A DNA stretch of 64,000 nucleotides from Mesorhizobium sp. M1B.F.Ca.ET.045.04.1.1 (GCF_003952465.1 NZ_CP034448.1:3077001-3141000); one strand, 5' to 3'; positions 27,926 through 37,355 are shown, counted from the first letter of the stretch. Made by a program: numbers and translations. Notes: a model not told the origin generated them from the sequence alone.

Positions 27926-28639
27926 ATGTTTGAAACTTTCTGGTCGCTGATTGTGGAGCAGGGCTGGGGGCTCGCTTTGCTGCGCGGCGCCTTCGTCACG
28001 ATCTGCATCGGTCTGGTCGGCATGGTGATCGGGTTGATCGCAGCCGTCCCGTTTGCCATCGCCCGCTGGCAGCGAGTCCCGGTGCTGTCCCAGGTGATCG
28101 ACGTTTACAGCATCGTCGTCCGAGGCGTGCCGGGCCTTCTTGTGATCTATCTCCTGTTCTTCGGCTCCGTCGACTGGGTGCAGAAGGTCGCCGTCGCCTT
28201 CGGCTACCGGGACATGGCTGAAAGTGCCTATCCTTCCATCATCGGCATCCTCGCCATCGCGACGATTTCCTGCGCCTATTCAGTCGAGGTGATGCGCGGC
28301 GCTTTGGAAGCCGTTCCCAAAGGCCTTCTTGAAGCCGCGAAATCTCTGGCGCTACCGACACGGGTCGCCTTTTTCAGAATCACGTTGCCACTCGCGTTGA
28401 GACTTGCTCTCGGCGGGGTCAACAATGTCTGGCAGATGACGATCAAGGATACTTCGCTCGTTTCCATCGTCGGCATGCAGGAACTGATGCGCATGGCGGC
28501 CATCGCGGCCGGCATCACGCGCTCGCCACTTCTCTTCTACTGCATCGCGGCTTCTCTGTTCTTCGCCATGACAGCGGTCAGCCAGACCCTGTTCGGCTCG
28601 GCTGAGCGCCATATCAACCGCGGCTTCAGCGGAGGTTAG
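27926..28639 (+). CDS. amino-acid ABC transporter permease, subunit 1
   Basis: A 237-aa inner-membrane permease of the HisM/GlnP type, with about five hydrophobic segments (AFVTICIGLVGMVIGLIAAV, GLLVIYLLFFGS, IIGILAIATISCAYSVEVMR). The coupling loop reads GALEAVPKGLLEAAKSLALP (EAA motif). ATG 27926 fits the family; a GTG at 27869 overlapping the binding-protein stop would add 19 residues and is an alternative. It pairs with the next gene to form the heterodimeric channel. Confidence 0.88.
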   Translation: MFETFWSLIVEQGWGLALLRGAFVTICIGLVGMVIGLIAAVPFAIARWQRVPVLSQVIDVYSIVVRGVPGLLVIYLLFFGSVDWVQKVAVAFGYRDMAESAYPSIIGILAIATISCAYSVEVMRGALEAVPKGLLEAAKSLALPTRVAFFRITLPLALRLALGGVNNVWQMTIKDTSLVSIVGMQELMRMAAIAAGITRSPLLFYCIAASLFFAMTAVSQTLFGSAERHINRGFSGG

Positions 28640-28640
28640 A

Positions 28641-29360
28641 ATGGATTTCACCATTGTCGCCTATGCGATCCCGTTCCTTCTCACCGGGGCAAAGACCACG
28701 CTCCTGATCTCGGTGTTCGGCGTGGGCTTAGGACTGCCCTTCGGCATCCTGGTGGCGCTCGCCCGCACTTCTCGCAATCGCTTGGTTTGCAAGGCGGCCG
28801 ACGCCTATTGCGCTGTCTTTCGCGGCACGCCCATGCTGGTGCAGATATTCGTGATCTACTACGGATTGGGGCAGGTCGGGTTCCTTCGCGCCAACCCGGT
28901 GATTTGGTGGCTTATCGGCGACGGCTTGCACGCAGCCATTCTCGCGGTCTTGTTGAACACCGGCGCCTACACAGCCGAAATCTTTCGCACCGCCTTCCTG
29001 TCGCTGCCGCGCGGGCTAATCGAGGCGGCGCAAGCCTGCGGCATGTCGCCGTGGATTGTCTTGCGCCGGATCAAGTTCCCGTTGGCCTTGCGACAAGCGC
29101 TGCCATCCTACAGCAGTGAGGTTGCCATCATCGTCAAGGAATCGAGCCTCGCCTCAACCATCGCTGTGCTCGAAATCACCGGTTGGGCCAAACGCCTGAT
29201 GAGCGAAACCTTCGCCATTATGGACATCTTCATCATCACTTCCGTCTTCTATCTCACCCTCAATGTCGTCGGACTGACCGCCTTGAAGCTTCTGGAACGG
29301 CAACTTTGGTTCGAACGGCGTTTAACGCGCAGAAAGGTTCCGTCCCCATGTCCAAGTTGA
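28641..29360 (+). CDS. amino-acid ABC transporter permease, subunit 2
   Basis: A 239-aa permease, second half of the channel. GGAGGTTAG precedes ATG 28641, one base after the stop of subunit 1. Hydrophobic segments include IPFLLTGAKTTLLISVFGVG and AAILAVLLNTGAYTAEIFRT; the EAA loop is LSLPRGLIEAAQACGMSPWI. The end overlaps the cupin gene by 13 bases. Confidence 0.9.
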   Translation: MDFTIVAYAIPFLLTGAKTTLLISVFGVGLGLPFGILVALARTSRNRLVCKAADAYCAVFRGTPMLVQIFVIYYGLGQVGFLRANPVIWWLIGDGLHAAILAVLLNTGAYTAEIFRTAFLSLPRGLIEAAQACGMSPWIVLRRIKFPLALRQALPSYSSEVAIIVKESSLASTIAVLEITGWAKRLMSETFAIMDIFIITSVFYLTLNVVGLTALKLLERQLWFERRLTRRKVPSPCPS

Positions 29361-29701
29361 CGTTCATCGACCAGAATGTTCTTCCGCGCCCACGCGAAGG
29401 GCAGCCTCTGCCGGACCGCCTTGTGGAGGGCGATCCACGTTTTCTGAGCTGGGACATCGCTCAGACCGCAGACGGCGCGGTGAAGGCAGGGGTCTGGGAG
29501 GTCACGCCCGGCGCCTATCGTTCGATTAAGGGCGAGACTTTCGAGTTCTGCTACATCCTTTCAGGTGTCTCCGAACTCATTGAGGATGGCTGCGAGCCGC
29601 GCCGCATCGCGGCTGGCGACGCCTTCGTCATGCATCCGGGCTTCACCGGCGTATGGCGCGCCATCGAAACCACGCGCAAGCTCTGGGTCTCACGTGATTG
29701 A
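29348..29701 (+). CDS. cupin-domain protein (EutQ/DUF861-like)
   Basis: A 117-aa single-domain cupin of the type with tryptophan-rich opening FLSWDIAQTADGAVKAGVWE, then VTPGAYRSIKGETFEFCYIL, SGVSELIEDG, GDAFVMHPGFTGVW and a C-terminal KLWVSRD. Such small cupins commonly accompany FAD oxidases and amine/amino-acid catabolic genes, with mostly undefined activity. ATG 29348 is internal to the permease end, so it is translationally coupled. Confidence 0.85.
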   Translation: MSKLTFIDQNVLPRPREGQPLPDRLVEGDPRFLSWDIAQTADGAVKAGVWEVTPGAYRSIKGETFEFCYILSGVSELIEDGCEPRRIAAGDAFVMHPGFTGVWRAIETTRKLWVSRD

Positions 29702-29707
29702 CCGGTT

Positions 29708-31081
29708 GTGCTTGCCCGCGCTTATCCGACCAAAAGCTGGTATGTTCCCATGACCGCCGATTCCGCTGGCCCCTTCAAATCCACGCCCTATTGGTGGGAC
29801 GATTGCACCTTCTCCCCCCTTCCAGTCCGCCCTGTCGGCTCCAAATGCGACGTGGCGATCGTCGGGGGAGGCTATGCAGGCCTTTCGGCGGCCATCGAGC
29901 TTGCTCGTGCCGGTCGCAGTGTCCAGCTTTTCGACCGCCAGTCGTTGGGGCAGGCGGCTTCCAGTCGTAACGGCGGCATGGCGAGCGGAAGCATTCGACC
30001 CGGGCGCAAGGAGTTGATCACAAGATTCGGCGAGGCTCGCGCCACCGAGATCCTGATGGAGGGAAAGGCCGCGCGGGAAGACCTATGGGCCTTTCTGAAG
30101 GAGGAGAAGGTGGACTGTGACTTCCATCTCTCCGGCCTCTTCGTCGGCGCGATCAACGCGCATGAATGCGACGAACTCAGCCGCTCCGCCGATCTACTGC
30201 GGCGCTTCTTGGGCATCGAGGCTCATCCGGTCGCCCGGTTGGACGTACCGACCTTTATCGGGACGGATTTCTACACGGGCGGATTCGTGCGGATGGATAC
30301 CGGTGGCCTGCATCCGGCCAAGCTGCTTGCTGGTATTCTACGGGTGGCAACGGCAACCGGGGCGATGATCCATGAGAACACAGCCGTTACGGGAACGATC
30401 GCCGAGGCCGGCGGGCTCCGTGTGAGAACGTCGCGCGGTGACGTTTTCGCCAGGAAGGTGCTGATCTGCACGGATGCCTATACGGACGGCTTCGATCCTT
30501 GGCTGCGCCGCCGTATTGTGCCGGTGCGCAGCCGCATCATCGCTACCGAGCCATTGGCAGAAGGCGCGATGGACCGGTTGATGCCGAAGCGCATGATGTA
30601 TGGCGACATGCGCCAGCTCAGCTATTACTATCGCCCTTCGGCGGACGGATCGCGCATCCTCTTCGGCGGCAGGGACGGTACCACAGCGGGTGACGCTCTG
30701 GCGCCGACCAACCATTTGCGCAGCGAACTTGGCCGCATTTTCCCCGAGCTGGAGGGCGTTGGCCTGACGCATAGTTGGTTTGGCCAGGTCGCTATGCATC
30801 GCGACATGGTGCCGCGGATTTTCACCTCGGGCAATACGGTTTACGCCACGGGGTTCTGCGGTTCCGGAGTGGTCTGGGCCCGCTGGCTGGGCAAGAAGGC
30901 CGCCTTCAAGATCCTCAGCGAAGCCGAAAAGGCGCAATCCGCCTTCGATTTCGACCCCGCGCCGAAGGCCGTACCATTTTACCGCGGCAAGCCGTGGTTC
31001 ATCCCGCTTGTCTATTCCCTTTACGAATGGCGGGACAAGCGCGCCATGCGCCGCCGGCAGCCCGAAGCAAAGAGGTCATGA
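29708..31081 (+). CDS. FAD-dependent amine/amino-acid oxidoreductase (DAO family, PuuB-like)
   Basis: A 457-aa DAO-fold flavoenzyme. The dinucleotide-binding motif VAIVGGGYAGLSAAIELARA is near residue 50, followed by RNGGMASG, FHLSGLFVGAI, TGGLHPAKLL (conserved GGLHP) and the C-terminal FAD contact YATGFCGSGVVWARWLGKKA. The family oxidises amines such as gamma-glutamylputrescine to the aldehyde. GTG 29708 gives AYPTKSWYVP, which resembles the start of relatives; ATG 29750 is an alternative. The product aldehyde would suit the dehydrogenase at 32131, which shares a control element with this operon. Confidence 0.88.
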   Translation: MLARAYPTKSWYVPMTADSAGPFKSTPYWWDDCTFSPLPVRPVGSKCDVAIVGGGYAGLSAAIELARAGRSVQLFDRQSLGQAASSRNGGMASGSIRPGRKELITRFGEARATEILMEGKAAREDLWAFLKEEKVDCDFHLSGLFVGAINAHECDELSRSADLLRRFLGIEAHPVARLDVPTFIGTDFYTGGFVRMDTGGLHPAKLLAGILRVATATGAMIHENTAVTGTIAEAGGLRVRTSRGDVFARKVLICTDAYTDGFDPWLRRRIVPVRSRIIATEPLAEGAMDRLMPKRMMYGDMRQLSYYYRPSADGSRILFGGRDGTTAGDALAPTNHLRSELGRIFPELEGVGLTHSWFGQVAMHRDMVPRIFTSGNTVYATGFCGSGVVWARWLGKKAAFKILSEAEKAQSAFDFDPAPKAVPFYRGKPWFIPLVYSLYEWRDKRAMRRRQPEAKRS

Positions 31082-31311
31082 CCTTGCTCTTCCTTACGCG
31101 TAGGCCCGCGGTGCAATCGCCGGGACCTTCGATCTCATCCGCCTGACACTCATTTTACCAGCGCTTTCGGGGGCAATCCGCGCGCACCCCGTCCGTCCTG
31201 TTAAACAGCTCAGGTGCCTCGCCTTGAATAGAGCGACAAGCGAGCAGAGTTCGAAGGCCGCCATCCCGCTCGGAGGTGTACGGCAGTCTGAGTATTGTTG
31301 GCGATACCTTC

Positions 31312-31986
31312 TTAGGACATTGTCTCTGATCCGAGAATGTTGGCTCTCGCGGTCAAGATATGGTTATGCATTCTTTGTTCGGCCTGCCCACCATCCCGGT
31401 CAATGATCGCCTGCAAGATCGCGCGATGATGAGCCGTATACTCCTGCATACGCTCTTTCGTCAGAGACTGCTCTTTCATGCGTCCCCAAAGCCGCCCCGC
31501 CCGAAGCGCGTGAATACCTTCGTAGAGCGAGGCCAGCAATCCGTTGCGGGCCGCCGCCACTACCAATTGATGGAACGCGGCGTCCCAGCGCTCGAACTCC
31601 ACAAGAGTCGCGGCCGTACTGCTATGCTGGATGACCTTCTGCATCTCTTCGGTTTCGTAGGGCGTCGCTCGCAACGCCGCGAGCGCGGCCACCTTCGGCT
31701 CGATGATTAATCGTGCTTCGAAGACCTCAGCGGGATAAGTCCACAGTTCCTTCCGGGAGGCATTCTGTGCGCGGTACGGAGCGCTTGCGGTAGCGCCGCG
31801 CTCGGCGACGAAAGTGCCACGCCCCACATGACGAAGCAGGCGCCCCTCTTGCTCCATCTCGGCCAGCATGCGCCGCAGGGCCGTGCGCGGCAAACCGAGC
31901 TTGACCGCTAGGTCGCGCTCAGGTGGCAGCCGGTCGCCTGGCTGCAATCCTTCCGCCTCGATGAAATCCCTCAGAACGACCGTCAT
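31312..31986 (-). CDS. GntR/FadR-family transcriptional regulator
   Basis: A 224-aa regulator with an N-terminal winged helix (GDRLPPERDLAVKLGLPRTA, LRRMLAEMEQEGRLLRHVGR, GTFVAERGA) and a C-terminal helical FCD effector domain (EARLIIEPKVAALAALRATP, DAAFHQLVVAAARNGLLASL, HHRAILQAIIDRD). ATG 31986 places the start just before the winged helix; upstream in-frame residues have no family similarity. It is divergent from the aldehyde dehydrogenase across an operator-like palindrome, so autoregulation and control of that gene are likely. Because the same operator precedes the ABC operon at 26.0 kb, it may control that as well. Confidence 0.9.
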   Translation of the reverse strand: MTVVLRDFIEAEGLQPGDRLPPERDLAVKLGLPRTALRRMLAEMEQEGRLLRHVGRGTFVAERGATASAPYRAQNASRKELWTYPAEVFEARLIIEPKVAALAALRATPYETEEMQKVIQHSSTAATLVEFERWDAAFHQLVVAAARNGLLASLYEGIHALRAGRLWGRMKEQSLTKERMQEYTAHHRAILQAIIDRDGGQAEQRMHNHILTARANILGSETMS

Positions 31987-32025
31987 AGGGGCCCACTCCA
32001 GAACGAATCGGCAAATTTTTCCGCA

Positions 32026-32098
32026 ACCAATTTGATCTATCTTGACACCGGTTTCAATACCAATTTCATATTGGTCCCAGCAATTCACAGATTGGTTG
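32026..32098 (+). promoter_or_regulatory. GntR-type operator and promoter between regulator and aldehyde dehydrogenase
   Basis: Contains ACCAATTTCATATTGGT at 32059-32075 (one mismatch from a perfect palindrome), half-sites AACCAATTT near 32025-32033 and ATTGGTTG at 32091-32098, and TTGACA at 32042-32047. The alignment with 25961-26035 is nearly continuous, and the distance from regulator start to palindrome centre is almost the same (about 81 versus 83 bases). Confidence 0.65.
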
Positions 32099-32130
32099 CA
32101 CGGGTTTTCTAAAGCCGCAAGAGGACGAGT

Positions 32131-33621
32131 GTGACTCAGCCAGCAAGGGATATCGAACCTTTTCGCGCGGATGCTGGGGCTATCATTGCTGGAGCTCCTG
32201 TAGAGCTGCTGGTGGGCGGCAAATGGATAAGTGCAACCGGCGGCAATCGGTTTGATGTCGCGGATCCTTCCAATGGGCGCACGATTGCATCTGTCGCAGA
32301 CGGTGCAGTCACCGACGGAATCCGGGCGATCGATGCTGCGGAGGCCTCTGCGACGATGTGGAGGCAAACACCCTCACGCCGGCGATCGGACATCCTGATG
32401 CGCTGCCATCAGCTCATGCTCGATCATGCCGAATGGCTCGCGCAACTGATATCTCTGGAGAACGGCAAGGCGCTCCCGGACGCTCGCGGCGAGGTAATCT
32501 ATGCCGCAGAGTTTTTCCGTTGGTACGCTGAGGAAGGGGTGCGTACTCTCGGCGACATAGGCCATGCACCGGGCGGTGCAAATCGAATCCTGGTTCAATA
32601 CCAGCCGATTGGCATTGCCGTTCTCGTCACGCCCTGGAATTTCCCCGCTGCCATGGCGACCCGCAAGATCGCCCCGGCGCTCGCGGCGGGTTGCACGTGC
32701 GTACTGAAGCCGGCGGCCGAGACCCCGCTGACCGCGTTGGCGATCGGCGCGATCCTCATGGAAGCTGGTCTGCCCGAAGGTGTCGTTAACATCGTGACGA
32801 CCACGGTCGCAGGGCCTGTGGTGAGCGCGATGCTGCACGACAGTCGGGTGCGCAAACTGTCATTCACGGGGTCGACCGCCGTTGGTCGCATCCTGCTGCG
32901 CGAGGCCGCCAACCGGGTCATCAGTTGTTCGATGGAACTCGGTGGCAACGCTCCTTTCATCGTGTTCGATGATGCGGATCTTGAGGATGCCGTCGCTGGC
33001 GCCATGGTCGCCAAGATGCGCAACGGCGGAGAAGCCTGCACTGCGGCGAATCGCTTCTATGTCCAGCGCGGCATCTACGACGCTTTTGTCCGCCGGCTTA
33101 CCGAGGAAATGTCGTCGCTTTCGGTGGGGCCGGGTCTTCAAGCGACGACCCAGCTCGGGCCGCTTATTACAGCGACCGCGGTGGAGAAAGTCGATCGCTT
33201 ATTGAAGGATGCCGTTGCCCGTGGGGCGCGTATCGAAACGGGCGGTGCACCAGTGTCCGGCGAGGGCTTCTTCTATCCGCCGACAGTCCTAGCCGACGTA
33301 GCACCCCATTCGGATATCGCGAAGGAAGAGATCTTTGGGCCGGTCGCAGCGGTCTCGCCCTTCGATACGGAAGACGAGGCTGTACGGCTAGCGAACGACA
33401 CCGAGTATGGCCTCATATCCTACGTCTACAGTGGTGACCTCAGGCGCGCCCTGAGCGTCGCCGAACGCATCGAAAGTGGGATGGTCGGCATCAATCGTGG
33501 CGTTGTCTCGGACCCGGCAGCGCCGTTCGGAGGGATGAAGCAAAGCGGGCTCGGCCGGGAAGGAGGGCATCACGGCCTGCTTGAATATCTCCAACCCAAA
33601 TACATCGCGACCAACTGGTGA
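32131..33621 (+). CDS. NAD(P)-dependent succinate-semialdehyde-type aldehyde dehydrogenase
   Basis: A 496-aa ALDH-superfamily enzyme most like the GabD group. The catalytic Cys is at residue 303 (GGEACTAANRFYV) and the general-base Glu at 269 (MELGGNAPFIVFDDADL). The cofactor region is VTPWNFPAAMATRKIAPALA and LSFTGSTAVGR. The C-terminus carries PFGGMKQSGLGREGGHHGLL. Start GTG 32131 has AGAGGA upstream. It oxidises an aldehyde to the acid, which fits the oxidase at 29708 acting before it. Succinate semialdehyde as substrate is inferred from family only. Confidence 0.9.
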   Translation: MTQPARDIEPFRADAGAIIAGAPVELLVGGKWISATGGNRFDVADPSNGRTIASVADGAVTDGIRAIDAAEASATMWRQTPSRRRSDILMRCHQLMLDHAEWLAQLISLENGKALPDARGEVIYAAEFFRWYAEEGVRTLGDIGHAPGGANRILVQYQPIGIAVLVTPWNFPAAMATRKIAPALAAGCTCVLKPAAETPLTALAIGAILMEAGLPEGVVNIVTTTVAGPVVSAMLHDSRVRKLSFTGSTAVGRILLREAANRVISCSMELGGNAPFIVFDDADLEDAVAGAMVAKMRNGGEACTAANRFYVQRGIYDAFVRRLTEEMSSLSVGPGLQATTQLGPLITATAVEKVDRLLKDAVARGARIETGGAPVSGEGFFYPPTVLADVAPHSDIAKEEIFGPVAAVSPFDTEDEAVRLANDTEYGLISYVYSGDLRRALSVAERIESGMVGINRGVVSDPAAPFGGMKQSGLGREGGHHGLLEYLQPKYIATNW

Positions 33622-34059
33622 CGACAATGACCAGACCCGGCAATCGGGATCGAGACAAAATTCCCGAGCAAAATGGCCCAAAAATTCCGTCGCATGACAA
33701 AAAAACTGCAAAGGGGAGAAAATTGTCCAGGCGACGGCTCAGACATGGGAACTGCCAAGTCGGGAGCTATATATGGATTTGGCGAACCGGCGATCGAGGT
33801 AGGTCTTGCACGACCGGCCTATCGGGCTGGAGTCCGTGTACGTCAAATCGATGTCGTCCGCACGAAGGGAGTGTGATTCAAGCTGCTCACGCGATTGGCC
33901 GGTGAGGAGAGTCGTGTTGATTTGAACCGGCTTCGACACTGAGCGAACGGGCTGCCCATGACGAAGTAAACGAATTCCACCGGTTTCCAATCGGAGTATC
34001 GGTGGGAAAGTAACCGGAAACGGCTTCACCGCCATGAAAAGCAAGGGAGGATTTGCAAA
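33622..34059. other. intergenic interval before Liv transporter
   Basis: About 440 bases without a supported gene. Short frames (33618-33905, 33673-33876) have no recognisable product and no good ribosome binding site. The last 40 bases hold a good site (GGGAGG near 34047) for the binding-protein gene, whose promoter must lie here. Confidence 0.5.
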
Positions 34060-35331
34060 ATGGCTCCAATCGACCGTTCTTTTTCGCGCCGTCGGTTCCT
34101 TGGCGGCAGCGCCATGGCCATCAGCGCCGGTGCGCTGGGCATGCCGTTCGTGCGAACGGCGCGCGCCCAAGCCGCGACCTTCAAGGCGGGCGTGATCACC
34201 TCGCTCTCGGGCGAGAACATTCTTGGCGGCAACCTGACCAAACAGGGCTATGACCTTTGGGCGGATGCGATCAACGCCAAGGGCGGCGTAGAGGTAGCTG
34301 GTGACCGCTTCAAGGTCGAGATGTTCTACGGCGACGACCAGAGCAGCCCGGCGACCGGTGCAGACGCCGCCGAGCGGCTGATCGTGCAAAACGGGGTCGA
34401 CGTGCTGTTCGGTCCCTACACCAGCGGCTCGACCATTGCCGTACAGCCGATCTGCCAGAAGTACCAGGTGCCGATGATCTCTGGTTCGGCCGAATCGCCC
34501 AATGTCTGGAAGGCGAAGCCTGAGTTCAATTTCGGCATTATCCCGGCGGTCGATACAACTTCGGGCCTGTCGCTCGGCGTGCTGGCGAAGCTGTCCAAAC
34601 CGGCCGCGAAGACCGTGGCTGTGATCAGCGTCAACGAGCCGTTCTCGAAGGAGACGGGCGAAGGTTTTCGCGACGGCGCCAAGGACGCCGGCCTCGACCT
34701 AGTCACCTACGAGCTGGTGCCGCCGGAAGGGGACCTCACGCCGGTCATCTCGAAGATCGCCGCGCTCAATCCCGACATCATCGCGGTCGGTGGCCATGAG
34801 GAGGTACTGATCAATGTGGTCAAGACCTCGAAGTCGCTGAACTACCGGCCGAAGGCGCTGATCATGCACTACGGGATTACCAATCCCGCCTTCGCCCAGG
34901 CGCTCGGCCCCGATGCCGACGGCACGACGGGCGTGGTGGTATGGCTGCCTACCGTGTCCTACAAGGACGACGTATTCGGCACGGCCAAAGATTTCTCCCA
35001 GATGGCGCAGAAGAAACTGGGAGGCGAGCCGGACTATACGGCCGCCGCCTGCGCGGCTAGCGGTCTGGTGCTGGGCGATGCGCTGAAGCGCTTGGGCAAG
35101 AAGCCGGCGCTGACGCCGGAGGACCGGGTGGCGTTGAAGGATGCCATCGCCGAAACCGATATCCAGACCTTCTACGGGCCGATCAAGTTCGAGAAGGACG
35201 GCCCGCATTACCACGACAACATCCAGCCCGTGCCGGTCCTGGTCCAGATCCAGGGCGGCAAGACCGTCGCGGTCGGGCCGAAGGAGGCTGCGGCAGCCGA
35301 CTACATCTACCCACTGCCGGCCTGGAAATAG
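34060..35331 (+). CDS. branched-chain-type ABC transporter substrate-binding protein (Peripla_BP_6)
   Basis: A 423-aa periplasmic receptor of the LivJ/amide family. The N-terminus has a twin-arginine-like signal (SFSRRRFLGGSAMAISAGAL, then ARAQA), suggesting Tat export. The mature protein begins ATFKAGVITSLSGENILGGN and contains DDQSSPATGADAAERLIVQN, VDVLFGPYTSGSTIAVQPIC and VPMISGSAESPNVW. It is first gene of a five-gene transporter operon. The ligand is unknown; the family covers branched-chain amino acids, amides, urea and aromatic acids. Confidence 0.92.
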   Translation: MAPIDRSFSRRRFLGGSAMAISAGALGMPFVRTARAQAATFKAGVITSLSGENILGGNLTKQGYDLWADAINAKGGVEVAGDRFKVEMFYGDDQSSPATGADAAERLIVQNGVDVLFGPYTSGSTIAVQPICQKYQVPMISGSAESPNVWKAKPEFNFGIIPAVDTTSGLSLGVLAKLSKPAAKTVAVISVNEPFSKETGEGFRDGAKDAGLDLVTYELVPPEGDLTPVISKIAALNPDIIAVGGHEEVLINVVKTSKSLNYRPKALIMHYGITNPAFAQALGPDADGTTGVVVWLPTVSYKDDVFGTAKDFSQMAQKKLGGEPDYTAAACAASGLVLGDALKRLGKKPALTPEDRVALKDAIAETDIQTFYGPIKFEKDGPHYHDNIQPVPVLVQIQGGKTVAVGPKEAAAADYIYPLPAWK

Positions 35332-35488
35332 GCGTGCCGGGCAGATGCGGACGGTTTCGCCGCCCGCATCTGCCGATGGGCGCGGCACCGGTTGCGCATA
35401 GCTTTAAAACGATGGACCGTTCGCTTTGCCCATCCGGGCTTGCCAGAATATCCACCTTCCCGTTCCCTGACGAAAAACGGATGCCGCT

Positions 35489-36361
35489 TTGGATCTTTTT
35501 CTCCAGACCTTGCTGAATGGCCTCCTGATCGGCGGCGTCATCGCCACCTTTACCATCGCCTTCCAGCTCGCCTTCGGGGTGTTGCACGTCATCGACTTCG
35601 CGGTCGGCGGCTGGGTCGTATTGGGCGGCTACCTCGGCTACTATATCACCGCCTGGCTCGGGCTCGATGGCTTCCTCGCGATCCCGCTGGCTTTCGTCCT
35701 TTTCGGCGCTCTCGGCTATCTGATCGGCCCGGTGCTTTATAATGTTCGTAACAGCCGCACGGCGCGGCCGGAGTTGATGGCGCTGGCGCTCAGCTTCGGC
35801 TTGTTCACGCTACTGCGCGGCGGCATGCTGACCGTGTGGGGCTTCAACACCCGCAACGTCACAACCACGCTGAGCGGCGAAAGCCTGGCGATCGGCCCGG
35901 TCACGGTTCCATTGATCCGGGTTGTGGCAGCAGTGTTCGCCGCGGCGATCGCCGGCGGGCTCTTCCTGTTTCTCTATCGCACCCGCTACGGACTGGCGAT
36001 CCGCGCGACTGCCGAGAACCGGCACAATGCCGCGCTGATGGGGGTCAACATCGGACGGCTGAGCGCCAATGTCTATGGCCTCTATGCCGGCATCACCGCA
36101 ATGGCCGGTGTCCTGATGGCGGCGATCTATTCGGTCAATCCGGAGGTCGGCCTGCGCTACACACTGTTTGCCTTCTTCGTAGCCGTGCTTGCCGGTCTGG
36201 GTTCTGTCGAGGGAGCGCTGGTGGCGGCGCTTCTGCTAGGGGTCATCGAAGCTTTCGTCTCGACCTATGTCGGTGCCAGCTATTCGCTGCTGGCGATCTT
36301 CACCACGCTGTTTTTAGTGCTTTTGGTATCCCCGCGTGGGATCCTGCGGCGGGGGCTCTGA
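35489..36361 (+). CDS. branched-chain-type ABC transporter permease (LivH family)
   Basis: A 290-aa multi-pass permease starting at TTG 35489 (MDLFLQTLLNGLLIGGVIAT, the usual LivH opening). Hydrophobic helices alternate with short loops; the conserved coupling loop includes YRTRYGLAIRATAENRHNAA and MGVNIGRLSANVYGLYAGIT. The later GLGSVEGALVAALLLGVIEA is also typical. The next gene starts one base after its stop. Confidence 0.9.
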   Translation: MDLFLQTLLNGLLIGGVIATFTIAFQLAFGVLHVIDFAVGGWVVLGGYLGYYITAWLGLDGFLAIPLAFVLFGALGYLIGPVLYNVRNSRTARPELMALALSFGLFTLLRGGMLTVWGFNTRNVTTTLSGESLAIGPVTVPLIRVVAAVFAAAIAGGLFLFLYRTRYGLAIRATAENRHNAALMGVNIGRLSANVYGLYAGITAMAGVLMAAIYSVNPEVGLRYTLFAFFVAVLAGLGSVEGALVAALLLGVIEAFVSTYVGASYSLLAIFTTLFLVLLVSPRGILRRGL

Positions 36362-36362
36362 T

Positions 36363-37355
36363 ATGGCGCTGCTACCGACCAAGCCGCGATGGCTAGGCCT
36401 CGTTCTCCTCGCCGTCATCATCGTCATGCTAGGCGTCCTGCCCTGGACGGTGAACAATTACTGGCTGCGCATCGCCACAGGCGCGCTGATGTGGGCGGGG
36501 CTCGCTTGCTCGTGGAACATGCTGGGCGGATATGCCGGCTACATCAATTTCGGCCAGTCAGCCTTTTTCGGCCTCGGCGCCTATGTGACCGCGTTCCTGA
36601 TGGGCGATCCGTTCGGCTTGCCTTTCCCGGCCACGATTCCCGCCGGCATGGTGGTGACCGCAGTGTTCGCGCTCATCATCGGCGCACCGACGCTGAGGCT
36701 GCGCGGCGCCTACTTCGCCATCGCCACCTGGGCCTTTGCCGAGGTGCTGATCCAGTTCGCTTCGGCGATGGACTTCACCGGCGGCATCGGTGGTATCGGA
36801 CTGCCGCCGTATCTCAACGAACGCTTCTTCTATTTCGCCATGTTCGGTACCGCCGCGCTGACGTACTTCCTCACCTGGGCGCTCTTCGAGCGTTCCCGCT
36901 TCGGGCTGAAGGTGAAGGCGCTACGCGACCACGAGCCAGCGGCAGAGGCGATGGGCATCAATACGGCCCTGGTCAAGCTGCAGACTTTCGTGCTCAGCGC
37001 TGTCACGGCGTCCGTCTTCGGCGCCATCTTCGCTTACTGGGTCACCTTCATCAATCCGAAGTCCGTTTTCGGCGGCGACATCACCGACCAGATGGTGGTG
37101 ATGGTGCTGCTGGGCGGCCTGGGCACGCTGTGGGGACCGGCCATCGGCGGCGTCGCGTTGTTCGTCGTCAACCGACTCATTTGGATGTATTGGGGCGACA
37201 CCGCCTTCTACATCGCCATCCTCGGCACCGCTATCGTCTTGGTGGTGCTATTTCTGCCCAACGGCATCGCCGGCCTGTTCGCAAGGCGCAAGAACGACGC
37301 GCTGGATAAGGCCCTGGACAAGCTGGTCGGCAGCGGTGAGGGAGGGCACTCATGA
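36363..37355 (+). CDS. branched-chain-type ABC transporter permease (LivM family)
   Basis: A 330-aa permease. Typical segments are LACSWNMLGGYAGYINFGQS, AFFGLGAYVTAFLM, FERSRFGLKVKALRDHEPAA and AMGINTALVKLQTFVLSAVT. ATG 36363 is used; upstream in-frame codons belong to the preceding gene. The stop overlaps the LivG start by four bases. Confidence 0.9.
   Translation: MALLPTKPRWLGLVLLAVIIVMLGVLPWTVNNYWLRIATGALMWAGLACSWNMLGGYAGYINFGQSAFFGLGAYVTAFLMGDPFGLPFPATIPAGMVVTAVFALIIGAPTLRLRGAYFAIATWAFAEVLIQFASAMDFTGGIGGIGLPPYLNERFFYFAMFGTAALTYFLTWALFERSRFGLKVKALRDHEPAAEAMGINTALVKLQTFVLSAVTASVFGAIFAYWVTFINPKSVFGGDITDQMVVMVLLGGLGTLWGPAIGGVALFVVNRLIWMYWGDTAFYIAILGTAIVLVVLFLPNGIAGLFARRKNDALDKALDKLVGSGEGGHS

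Noticed and set aside
33739-34389. Minus-strand frame of 216 codons opposite the Liv binding-protein gene
   Set aside because: Overlaps a strong gene on the other strand and an unrecognised intergenic part; no motif.
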